Assembly: GCF_008369105.1 (NCBI RefSeq)
Contig: NZ_VINQ01000005.1
Location: 62,001-126,000 of the forward strand
Reading direction: 5' to 3'
Source of the DNA: Aquicoccus porphyridii
GTDB lineage: Bacteria; Pseudomonadota; Alphaproteobacteria; Rhodobacterales; Rhodobacteraceae
Length of the DNA: 64,000 bases
Part shown: positions 40,829 through 48,402 of the stretch, one piece after another
How the letters are laid out: each line of letters begins with the position of its first letter
Position numbering within the stretch: position 1 is the stretch's first letter
Notes under the pieces: generated by a model
The model's input: only the letters and a program-made list of their open reading frames with translations
Told to the model about the DNA's origin: nothing
Database searches by the model: none
Translations under genes and position numbers: made by a program

Positions 40829-42148
40829 TTACGCCTTGCCACGCAGCATGGCGTTATAGGTGGGTTTGAGCGCCACTTCCTTCATCAGCCAACTGATCCA
40901 CAACTCTTCGAGCGGCGCGATCACGCCGGGGAAACTCGGCACCAGGTCGTTGTTGTAATCGAACTCGATCAGCATCGCCCTGCCCACGCGGGTGATGAGC
41001 GGGCAGGAGGTATAGCCGTTGTAAACCGTGTCCGTGGTGTCACCCGCGATCTGGGCGACCAGGTGATCCTCGACCACCGGCACCTGCCATTTCACGCTGG
41101 CCGCGGTCTTGCCCTTGGGCACCCCCGCCACGTCGCCCACGGCGAACACGTTGGGATAGCGGTTGTGGCGCAGCGTGTAGGGATCGACCTCGACCCAACC
41201 CTGATCGACCCATCGGTTCTCCCAGCTCAGGCCCGACTGGCGGATCACGTCCGGCGCGCGCTGCGGCGGGATCACGTTGGTGAAATCGTAATCCGTCTCA
41301 TGTTCGATCCCGTCGGCATCCTCGAAGGTCAGGATCTTCTTCACCGGGTCGATGCTCTTCAGAACCCTGTGCATCTCGGTCTTGATGCCACGCTCGGCGA
41401 ACAGCATCCGCACCTTTTCCGCCACGATCGGCACGCCGAACAAGGCCCCGGAACTGTTCCAGTATTCCACCTCGACCTTGCCGCGATTGCCCTTCTTGCT
41501 GGCATAATCCTCGGTCAGGAAGGTGTATTTGAGCGGCGCGCCCGCGCATTTCATCTCGGTCGCCGGGCGCAGGAACACCGCCTTGCCCCCGGTCGAGGTA
41601 AAGCGGTCCATCTCGGCCCATGTCCTGGCGGCATGGTCAGGCCCGGCATAGACCGCGCCCACGCCATCCTTGCCCACGAGATCAAGGTTGAACCCTTCGA
41701 TCCCGTCCCAGTCGAGCACAAGCCCCGGCGCGGTGATCAGGAAGTCATAATCCAGCACCGTGCCCGACGCGGTGGTCAGCGTCTGCGCCTCCGGGTCGAT
41801 CTCGGCGGCATATTCCGCCACCAGCATCACCTCGCGCGGCAGCCATTCGGCGGTCTGGCTCACCGAATAGCCCGCCGGTTTCAACCCGGCAGCGATCAGG
41901 GTGAACCCGGGCTGATACCAATGCTCGGCACGCCCGTCGACAAGGGTGATCTCGGCCCCGTCCAGCCGTGCGACCAGGCGGTTGGCCAAGGCCGTCCCGG
42001 CGGCCCCCGCGCCAAGGATGACGATTTTCGCCTTGGTCGGCACTTTCCGTGCTGCGGCGGGTCGCGCACCTGCGGCCAAAAGGGCGGCGCCAGAGGCGAG
42101 GCCCAGAAATCCGCGGCGCGTCGACAGGAATGTCTGATCCGATGTCAT
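40829..42148 (-). CDS. Tat-exported sulfide:quinone oxidoreductase-like flavoprotein
   Basis: A 439-residue protein. The N-terminus has a Tat signal (STRRGFLGLASGAALLAAGA), so the folded flavoprotein goes to the periplasm. FAD binding: VILGAGAAGTALANRL and FAVGDVAGVPKGKTAASV. Two cysteines sit where SQR has its redox pair: EMKCAGAPLKY and GYTSCPLITR, as in type II SQR; the third cysteine of type I enzymes is absent. It should oxidise sulfide, or a related thiol, and reduce quinone. The ATG at 42148 gives the full Tat motif; upstream codons belong to the control region with an FNR-type box. Confidence 0.85.
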   Translation of the reverse strand: MTSDQTFLSTRRGFLGLASGAALLAAGARPAAARKVPTKAKIVILGAGAAGTALANRLVARLDGAEITLVDGRAEHWYQPGFTLIAAGLKPAGYSVSQTAEWLPREVMLVAEYAAEIDPEAQTLTTASGTVLDYDFLITAPGLVLDWDGIEGFNLDLVGKDGVGAVYAGPDHAARTWAEMDRFTSTGGKAVFLRPATEMKCAGAPLKYTFLTEDYASKKGNRGKVEVEYWNSSGALFGVPIVAEKVRMLFAERGIKTEMHRVLKSIDPVKKILTFEDADGIEHETDYDFTNVIPPQRAPDVIRQSGLSWENRWVDQGWVEVDPYTLRHNRYPNVFAVGDVAGVPKGKTAASVKWQVPVVEDHLVAQIAGDTTDTVYNGYTSCPLITRVGRAMLIEFDYNNDLVPSFPGVIAPLEELWISWLMKEVALKPTYNAMLRGKA

Positions 42149-42193
42149 GCGCGTCTCTCTCGGCTTTACATCGCTCTTTTCGCATATGAAGCA

Positions 42194-42217
42194 GGAGTAC
42201 TCCTTGACATAGATCAA
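42194..42217. promoter_or_regulatory. FNR/FnrL-type box and adjoining palindrome upstream of the SQR-like gene
   Basis: On the minus strand TTGATCTATGTCAA (42217-42204) fits the FnrL consensus TTGAT-N4-RTCAA. It abuts AGGAGTACTCCT, a perfect 12-base palindrome (42193-42204). They lie 46-69 bases ahead of the ATG at 42148. CATATG at 42188-42183 may act as -10. Oxygen-responsive control plus a second dyad-binding regulator is suggested. Confidence 0.6.
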
Positions 42218-42289
42218 CCATGCGCCCCGAATGCCACTTTTCAAGGCACTCGCGGCACATATCCCGATCCCGGGCGTGTCCTACATCGC

Positions 42290-43612
42290 TCAGTTCAGGA
42301 GGCGCATCAGGAACAGCGTGATCGACGGAAAGGCGACAAGGATGATCACCCGCACGATATCCGAAGCCACGAAATACGTCACCGCCTTGTAGGTCTCGAC
42401 CATCGGCGTCGTGCGATCCATCGAGTTGATGACAAAGAGATTCATCCCGACCGGCGGCGTGATCAGCCCGACCTCGACCACGATGAGGACAATGATCCCG
42501 AACCAGATCGCCGTTTCCTCGAAGGTCAGGCCGAAATCCAGTTGGCTGATGATTGGGAAAAAGATCGGCACGGTCAGCAGGATCATCGACAGGCTGTCCA
42601 TGACGCAGCCAAAGACAAGGTAAAGCGACAGGATGATCGCCAGAACCACCCAGGGACTGTAACCCAAGCTCGTGACATATTGCGCGAGCTCCTGTGGCAC
42701 CTGCGTCAGCGCCAGAAACCCGTTATAGAACGCCGCCCCCAGCACAATGAAAAAGATCATGGCGGTGGACCGGCCCGTGGCCAGGAAACTCTCGATCAGG
42801 GTGCTGAAATTCAGCCCCCGATTGACCAGCGCGATCAACCCGGTGCCCGCCGCACCCACCGCCGCGCCCTCGGTCGGTGTGAACCAGCCCAGATAGATCC
42901 CCCCCACCACCAGCAGGAACACCAGAAGCACCGGCCACACGTCGGCCAGCGCCCGGAAGCGCTCGGCATAGTGGATCGGCTCCCGCGTGCCCGCTGAATC
43001 GGGATGGATGCGCACATAGATCGAAATCGTGATGATATAGCCGATCGCCGCCAGTATCCCGGGAATGAACGCGGCAAGGAACAGCTTGGCGATATTCTGC
43101 TCGGTCAGGATCGCATAGATGACAAGGATCACGCTGGGCGGAATGAGAATGCCCAGCGTCCCGCCCGCCGCCAGCGTCGCGGTGCTGAACCCCCCGGAAT
43201 AGCCGTAGCGGCGCAACTCGGGCAGGGCGACCTGGCCCATCGTGGCCGCGGTGGCCAGCGACGACCCACAGATCGACCCGAACCCGGCACAGGCCCCGAC
43301 CGCGGCCATCGCCACCCCGCCACGCTTGTGCCCCAGCCAGGATTCGGCCGCCTTGAACAGCGCGGTGGACATGCCCCCCAGCGTCGCGAAATGCCCCATC
43401 AACAGGAACATCGGCACGATCGACAGCGAATAGCTCGAAAAGGTCGAATAGGTCTCGGTCTTGAGCCGCGACAGCGCCATGTTCCAGCCATCGGTCACGA
43501 AATAGAGACCGAACAGCCCGACAAGAAACATCGCCAGCCCAATGGGCACCCGCAAGAAGATCAGCAACAAGAGAACGGGAAACGACGTCAGGCCGATTTC
43601 AAGACTGGTCAA
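42290..43612 (-). CDS. dctM: TRAP transporter large permease (DctM)
   Basis: A 440-residue inner-membrane protein with about 12 helices. Family motifs include FLRVPIGLAMFLVG, ACAGFGSICGSSLATAATMG, GTLGILIPPSVILVIYA and LITPPVGMNLFV. The start is a TTG at 43612 that overlaps the dctQ stop (TTGA) and has GGAGG seven bases upstream; no ATG lies near, and the N-terminus LTSLEIGLTSFPVLLLL is right for the family. It uses an ion gradient to take up the acid delivered by DctP. Confidence 0.93.
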   Translation of the reverse strand: MTSLEIGLTSFPVLLLLIFLRVPIGLAMFLVGLFGLYFVTDGWNMALSRLKTETYSTFSSYSLSIVPMFLLMGHFATLGGMSTALFKAAESWLGHKRGGVAMAAVGACAGFGSICGSSLATAATMGQVALPELRRYGYSGGFSTATLAAGGTLGILIPPSVILVIYAILTEQNIAKLFLAAFIPGILAAIGYIITISIYVRIHPDSAGTREPIHYAERFRALADVWPVLLVFLLVVGGIYLGWFTPTEGAAVGAAGTGLIALVNRGLNFSTLIESFLATGRSTAMIFFIVLGAAFYNGFLALTQVPQELAQYVTSLGYSPWVVLAIILSLYLVFGCVMDSLSMILLTVPIFFPIISQLDFGLTFEETAIWFGIIVLIVVEVGLITPPVGMNLFVINSMDRTTPMVETYKAVTYFVASDIVRVIILVAFPSITLFLMRLLN

Positions 43613-44196
43613 TGATCCACCTCCGCGGCCTGCACGATCGTGCGCATGGTCAGGAACTCGGCAATCCGCACCACTGCCATGTAAACACCCACCAGCGCCG
43701 CCACCACCGACGCGATCAGGCTGATCAGATAGGCCCACCAGATCGGGAACTGAAGCAGGAACGTGGTCTCGTTATACTGCTTTTTCGACATCATCCCCTC
43801 GAACAACCGCCACGCGATAAGGATCAGAACCGCCGCGAACACGATATCCACGATCATCTGGATCACCCGGTTGGCCCGCTTGGGCAAATAGGCAGTGAAA
43901 ATATCCACGGTCGCATGCCCCGCCGTGATCTGGCACAAGGGAATAAAGGCGAAAATGGCAAAGGCAATACCCGCCTCGACCAGTTCGTAATCGCCCCAGA
44001 CCGGCCCGACCCCCCGTTCCAGAAGCCATCCGGACACGGCCGGCATGAAGGTCGCGATCGGGTCCCAGTGCAGAAAGCTGTTGATTCCCCGACCCAGCAC
44101 CGAAACGCAGGTCAACAGCACCAGCGCGGTCAAAACGATCCCGCCCAGCACCGCCATCGCCCGGGCAAGAACAAGCATGAATCCGTGTATCGCCAC
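43609..44196 (-). CDS. dctQ: TRAP transporter small permease (DctQ)
   Basis: A 195-residue membrane protein with four helices and the conserved WxxxEG-like W..FEGM region (AWRLFEGMMSKKQYNETTFLLQFPIWWAY). The start is the GTG at 44196, with GGGAGG seven bases upstream; an earlier in-frame ATG would fall in the stem-loop between dctP and dctQ. Length fits the family. It pairs with DctM. Confidence 0.88.
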   Translation of the reverse strand: MAIHGFMLVLARAMAVLGGIVLTALVLLTCVSVLGRGINSFLHWDPIATFMPAVSGWLLERGVGPVWGDYELVEAGIAFAIFAFIPLCQITAGHATVDIFTAYLPKRANRVIQMIVDIVFAAVLILIAWRLFEGMMSKKQYNETTFLLQFPIWWAYLISLIASVVAALVGVYMAVVRIAEFLTMRTIVQAAEVDH

Positions 44197-44249
44197 GTCG
44201 GGCCCTCCCCGCTTCTGCACGTCGGTGCGCGCGCATGCATATTCGATAC

Positions 44250-44285
44250 CCGTGGCTGCGGCGCGCATGCACCCCGCGGCCACGG
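44250..44285 (-). terminator. Stem-loop between dctP and dctQ
   Basis: CCGTGGCTGCGG and CCGCGGCCACGG form a 12-bp stem with one mismatch and a 12-base loop, 12 bases after the dctP stop on the minus strand. No T tract follows. A direct repeat GCGCGCATGCA (44229-44239, 44261-44271) overlaps. It likely protects the dctP message or attenuates read-through. Confidence 0.6.
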
Positions 44286-44297
44286 CTTCTTTATATC

Positions 44298-45332
44298 TTA
44301 CTTGGTGTTTTCCGCGATCAACGCCTTGGCCTGATCGACCAGCGCCTGCCCGTCAAATCCAAGCTCGTCCATCTCTGCGATCCATTCGGCCTCGATTCCG
44401 GCGGCGGCATCTTTCCACTCCTGCACCTCATCGGCGCTCAAGGTTATGATGTTGTTACCGCGTTCGACCGCAACCGCGCGCGACGGCGCATCGGCCCCCG
44501 CCATCAGCTTGCCCGCCAGCGCCGAGAAATCCTCGCCCGACTGGCTGTCGATCGCCGCCTTGAGATCGTCCGGCAGGCTCTCGTACTTCTCCTTGTTCAT
44601 CGCGAAAACGAAAGCAGTGGTATAGAGCGATTCATCACCGAACTCGGTGTGATTGTTCACCAGCTCGGGCACTTTGAGCGCCCCGGTCACTTCCCACGGG
44701 ATCACCGCCGCACCGATCACGCCTTTCGACAGCGCCTCGGGCACCGCGGGCACCGGCATGCCGATCGGTGTTGCCCCCAACGCGGTGAACAGCTTGTTGG
44801 CCACGCGGGTCGGCGCCCGCAGCTTCACCCCGTTGAGATCGCTCACCGAACGGATCGGCTCCTTCGAATGAATGAGCCCCGGCCCGTGCACCCAGACCGC
44901 CAGGACCTTCACGTCCTTGAAGTCCTTGTCCATCATGTTGGCCTCGGCATATTGCCAGTAGGCCCGGCTGGTATCCTCGGCATTGGTCATGATGAACGGC
45001 AGTTCGAACACTTCCGATTGCGGGAACCGCCCCGGCGTATAGCCCAGCACCGTCCAGGTGATATCGGCCACGCCATCGGTCACCTGCCCGTAAAGCTCGG
45101 GCGGCTTGCCCCCGAGTTGCATCGACGGGTAGTGGTCGATCTTGATCTTTCCGCCCGAAGCCTCCTCGACACGTTCGGCCCAGGGCTCGAGCACCAGTTT
45201 CGGCACGTTGGCTTGCGCGGGCAGGAACTGGTGCATCTTCAGCGTCACCTCTTGCGCCATAGCACTCGTTCCCATGCCTGCAGCCATCGCTGCGCTGGCC
45301 GCAAGACTCATCAGTTTACGTTTCGTGATCAT
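44298..45332 (-). CDS. TRAP substrate-binding protein DctP, paralogue 1
   Basis: A 344-residue periplasmic protein. Signal peptide MITKRKLMSLAASAAMAAGMGTSAMAQ; mature part starts EVTLKMHQFLPAQANVPK. The binding fold shows the family segment GATPIGMPVPAVPEALSKGVI and IPWEVTGALKVPELVNNHTE. It is closely related to the next gene. GGGAG precedes the ATG. Ligand unknown, probably a carboxylate; the conserved arginine expected in DctP proteins may be that of KLRAPTRV. Confidence 0.92.
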   Translation of the reverse strand: MITKRKLMSLAASAAMAAGMGTSAMAQEVTLKMHQFLPAQANVPKLVLEPWAERVEEASGGKIKIDHYPSMQLGGKPPELYGQVTDGVADITWTVLGYTPGRFPQSEVFELPFIMTNAEDTSRAYWQYAEANMMDKDFKDVKVLAVWVHGPGLIHSKEPIRSVSDLNGVKLRAPTRVANKLFTALGATPIGMPVPAVPEALSKGVIGAAVIPWEVTGALKVPELVNNHTEFGDESLYTTAFVFAMNKEKYESLPDDLKAAIDSQSGEDFSALAGKLMAGADAPSRAVAVERGNNIITLSADEVQEWKDAAAGIEAEWIAEMDELGFDGQALVDQAKALIAENTK

Positions 45333-45378
45333 TCCGACATCTCCCCTTGTCAGTTGGTCGTATCATTCCAGTAGCGCG

Positions 45379-46416
45379 TCATTGACCGTCATAGGCATCC
45401 ATCAGCGACCGCGCTTCGTCGATTAGCGCCTGTCCGTCGATTCCGTTGCCTTCGACATCCGCAATCCATTGCTCATAGACCGGTCGGGCAAGCGCTTCCC
45501 AGGTTTTCGCGTCTTCGGCGCTGATCGTGATGATGTTATTGCCGCGATCTACCGCGACCTGCCGCGCGGGGCCGTCCATGTCCTGCATCACGCCGCCCGC
45601 GAAGATCGAGAATTCGAGACCCGAATTGGCGTCGATCACCGCCTTGAGATCATCCGGCAGGCTCTCGTATTTCGCCTTGTTCATCGCCATGACGAAAGTC
45701 AGGTCATAAATCGCCGGGCCTTCGAACTCGGTATGATTGTTCACCAGCTCGGGCACCTTGAGCGCGCCGGTCACCTCCCACGGAATCGTCGTGCCGTCGA
45801 GAACCCCTTTCGACAGACCCTCGGGGATCGCCGTCACCGGCATCCCGATCGGCGTCGCACCCAGAAGCTCGAGCAGCTGGTTCACCATGCGCGACCCACC
45901 GCGAATTTTCATCCCGTTGAGGTCGGACGGCTCCTCCACCGGTCGCTTGGTGTGCAGCATCCCCGGCCCGTGTACCCAGGTGCCCAGCACTTTGACATCG
46001 CGGAAATCCGTATCCTTCATGTGCGTCTCGAACATCTGCCAATAGGCCGACGAAGCCGCACGCGCGTCGCTCACCATGAAGGGCAATTCGAACACCTCGG
46101 TGCGCGGGAACCGGCCCGGGGTGAACCCGTTGACCGCCCAGACGATGTCGGCCACCCCGTCCGTCACCTGATCAATCAACTCAGGCGGCTTGCCCCCCAG
46201 CGCCATGGCCGGAAAGCGGTCGATCTTGATCCGTCCGTCCGAATCCGCCTCGACCTTGTCGGCCCAGACATCGAGCACCAGTTTCGGCACATTGGCCTGC
46301 GGCGGCAGGAACTGGTGCAGCTTGAGCGTCACCTCCTGCGCCTGTGCGGCGAGCGCGCCACCCGTGATCATCGCGGCGGCCATCGCCCCGCGCATCAAAC
46401 CCTTCATGAAACTCAT
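45379..46416 (-). CDS. TRAP substrate-binding protein DctP, paralogue 2
   Basis: A 345-residue periplasmic protein with signal peptide (GAMAAAMITGGALAAQAQ) and near-identical blocks to paralogue 1: EVTLKLHQFLPPQANVPK, QVTDGVADI, GATPIGMPV, WEVTGALKVPELVNNHTEF and KYESLPDDLKA. Differences cluster around the binding arginine region (KIRGGSRMVNQLLELL against KLRAPTRVANKLFTAL), which may change ligand preference. The ATG at 46416 has GGGAGGAG upstream. Both binding proteins presumably share one DctQM pair, as no other TRAP membrane genes are in the window. Confidence 0.92.
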   Translation of the reverse strand: MSFMKGLMRGAMAAAMITGGALAAQAQEVTLKLHQFLPPQANVPKLVLDVWADKVEADSDGRIKIDRFPAMALGGKPPELIDQVTDGVADIVWAVNGFTPGRFPRTEVFELPFMVSDARAASSAYWQMFETHMKDTDFRDVKVLGTWVHGPGMLHTKRPVEEPSDLNGMKIRGGSRMVNQLLELLGATPIGMPVTAIPEGLSKGVLDGTTIPWEVTGALKVPELVNNHTEFEGPAIYDLTFVMAMNKAKYESLPDDLKAVIDANSGLEFSIFAGGVMQDMDGPARQVAVDRGNNIITISAEDAKTWEALARPVYEQWIADVEGNGIDGQALIDEARSLMDAYDGQ

Positions 46417-46465
46417 CTTGGCTCCTCCCTGTAAACGTGGCGTTGGCCCGTCCGGCCCTTCCCGG

Positions 46466-47113
46466 TCAGGCTTCGAAATCCGGCTGGTTCTTCGGATGCG
46501 CGCCTTCGAACTCCGGCAACGCGGCGCAATTGTCATAGATTTCCCGAACACGCGTCAGCCCACTGATATCAACGTTGAACCGCTCGGCAGAAAAAACCTG
46601 CGGGACAAGGCATATATCGGCCAAACCCGGCGTTTCGCCAAAACAAAACCGCGTGTCGCCGGCTTGTTTCTGCAGCAATCCCTCACAGGCAGCCAGACCA
46701 TCGCCCAGCCACTGCGCCAGCCAGGCGTTCTTCTGATCCTCGCTCGCACCCAACTCCCCGGTCAGATACTTGAGCACCCGCAGATTCTGAAGCGGATGGA
46801 TCTCGCAGGCGATCACCTGTGCAAAACCCCGCTCCTGCGCCCGCGTCAACGGGTCACGCGACAAAAGCGGCGGCTCGGGATGGGTTTCGTCCAACCATTC
46901 GATGATGGCCAGCGACTGGATCAGCGTTGTGCCCTCACCGGTTTCCAGCGCCGGAACCAGTTTCTGCGGGTTCAACGCCCGAAAATCCTCGCCGGTTTGC
47001 GCCCCGCTTTTCAAATGGACCGGGCGGAAATCATAATCGATTCCCTTGATATTGAACGCAATCCGGCACCGGTAGGATGACGAGCTGCGGAAGTATCCAT
47101 GAAATGTCAGCAT
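46466..47113 (-). CDS. maiA: Zeta-class GST, maleylacetoacetate isomerase-like
   Basis: A 215-residue cytosolic protein with the zeta signature FRSSSSYRCRIA (SSC-type active-site Ser/Cys region), LNPQKLVPAL, SLAIIEWLDETHPEPPLL and EIHPLQNLRVL. These enzymes isomerise maleylacetoacetate (tyrosine/homogentisate) or maleylpyruvate (gentisate). The ATG at 47113 has GGGAGGA upstream. It is 49 bases upstream of the DctP paralogue and likely cotranscribed with the TRAP system, suggesting an acid from aromatic breakdown as ligand; no hydrolase or dioxygenase gene is nearby. Confidence 0.85.
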   Translation of the reverse strand: MLTFHGYFRSSSSYRCRIAFNIKGIDYDFRPVHLKSGAQTGEDFRALNPQKLVPALETGEGTTLIQSLAIIEWLDETHPEPPLLSRDPLTRAQERGFAQVIACEIHPLQNLRVLKYLTGELGASEDQKNAWLAQWLGDGLAACEGLLQKQAGDTRFCFGETPGLADICLVPQVFSAERFNVDISGLTRVREIYDNCAALPEFEGAHPKNQPDFEA

Positions 47114-47304
47114 GTTACGCCATCCTCCCCCTGTACGCATCTTGCTTGGCATCCCGCGCATGGCTCCTCTCCTGCGCCAGATTTAGTAAGCATGCATAAT
47201 GTTTTCATCCCGGCTTGTAAACGCCAAGTCATTTGCAAGACTGCTCAAGATCTAGCAAGGATGCCTCACCAACAGGACCGATGCTACGTCAATAGCCAAA
47301 AACC

Positions 47305-47348
47305 GACCGGACGGTCAAGCAATCAGGGGTGGGGTTGTAATATATAAT
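47305..47348 (+). promoter_or_regulatory. TetR-type dyad and -10 element upstream of the RND pump
   Basis: GACCG-GA-CGGTC (47305-47316) is a perfect 5-bp dyad typical of TetR/AcrR operators of efflux pumps. TATAAT at 47343-47348 is a consensus -10, 49 bases ahead of the adaptor ATG. No TetR gene is adjacent. The rest of the 283-base gap 47114-47396 is AT-richer than average without other features. Confidence 0.5.
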
Positions 47349-47396
47349 AAAAATCGCATATGTTCTCCGGCACGCTCAAATTCAGGGACTGATCAC

Positions 47397-48401
47397 ATGC
47401 GCATGACCCTTTTCGTCTCCATTCTGGCACTCATACTCCCCGGCTTGGCCACGGCCGAAGCCGAACACACGGCCCGCCTGACCACCGTGATCGAATGGAA
47501 GGCCGTTTTCGGCAAGGTCGAGGCGCGCGACAACGTCCCCGCGCGCTCGCGAATCGGCGGCACCATGGTCGAGATCACCGTTACCGAAGGCACGTCGGTG
47601 ACCGAAGGGCAGCAAATCGGCCGGATCGACGATGCCAAGCTCGCGTTGCAACTCGACTCGGTCGAGGCCCAGATCGACGCGCTCCGCTCGCAACTCGAAA
47701 ACGCCCAGACCGAACTCACCCGCGGCGAAGACCTGCTGGCCCGCGGCGTCACCACCGCCCAACGGCTCGACGCGCTGCGCACCCAGGTCGATGTGCTGAC
47801 CAACCAGATCGAAGCGACCGCGGCCGAGAAACGCGTCATCGCCCAGCAGGCCGCCGAGGGCGCGGTGCTCGCACCGATTTCGGGCCGCGTGCTCAACGTC
47901 CCCCTGACCCAGGGGTCGGTCGTGATGCCCGGCGAGGTGGTGGCCATGATCGGCGGCGGCGGATTCTTCCTGCGCCTTGCCGTGCCTGAACGCCATGCCA
48001 GCTTCCTGCGTGAAGGCGCCGACATCCAGATCGGCAACGATGATGCCGCCAGCACCGGGCGCCTGGCCAAGGTCTATCCGCAGATCGAGAATGGCCGCGT
48101 CATCGCCGATGTCGAGGTCGAGGGCATGGATGCCCGCTATGTCGATGCCCGCGTGCTCGTCCGCCTGCCAGTGGGCGAAACCCGTGCCCTGCTCATCCCC
48201 GCCGATCTAGTCACCACCCGGATGGGGCTCGATTTCGTGACCGTGCAACAAGGCGATCAAACCGCGCTGCGCGTCATCGTTCCGGGCGAGCATCACCGGA
48301 TCGACGGTGTGGACATGGTCGAGGTGCTATCGGGCCTTGAAGACGGCGAAACACTCGTCCCTTCCGCACCCGTGACCTACACCCCCAGCGAGGGCCATTG
48401 A
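47397..48401 (+). CDS. RND efflux periplasmic adaptor (HlyD/MFP family)
   Basis: A 334-residue protein with signal peptide (MTLFVSILALILPGLATAEA). The lipoyl/barrel halves flank a coiled coil at about 75-145 (LQLDSVEAQIDALRSQLENAQTEL...); AVLAPISGRVLNVPLTQGSVV is the second lipoyl segment. It bridges the inner-membrane pump to an outer-membrane channel. AGGGA precedes the ATG at 47397; ATG 47403 is also possible. It ends one base before the pump gene. Confidence 0.9.
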   Translation: MRMTLFVSILALILPGLATAEAEHTARLTTVIEWKAVFGKVEARDNVPARSRIGGTMVEITVTEGTSVTEGQQIGRIDDAKLALQLDSVEAQIDALRSQLENAQTELTRGEDLLARGVTTAQRLDALRTQVDVLTNQIEATAAEKRVIAQQAAEGAVLAPISGRVLNVPLTQGSVVMPGEVVAMIGGGGFFLRLAVPERHASFLREGADIQIGNDDAASTGRLAKVYPQIENGRVIADVEVEGMDARYVDARVLVRLPVGETRALLIPADLVTTRMGLDFVTVQQGDQTALRVIVPGEHHRIDGVDMVEVLSGLEDGETLVPSAPVTYTPSEGH

Positions 48402-48402
48402 G

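Noticed and set aside
47232-47239. A lone TTTGCAAG upstream of maiA as a further ScfR site
   Set aside because: Single, imperfect and without a paired box.
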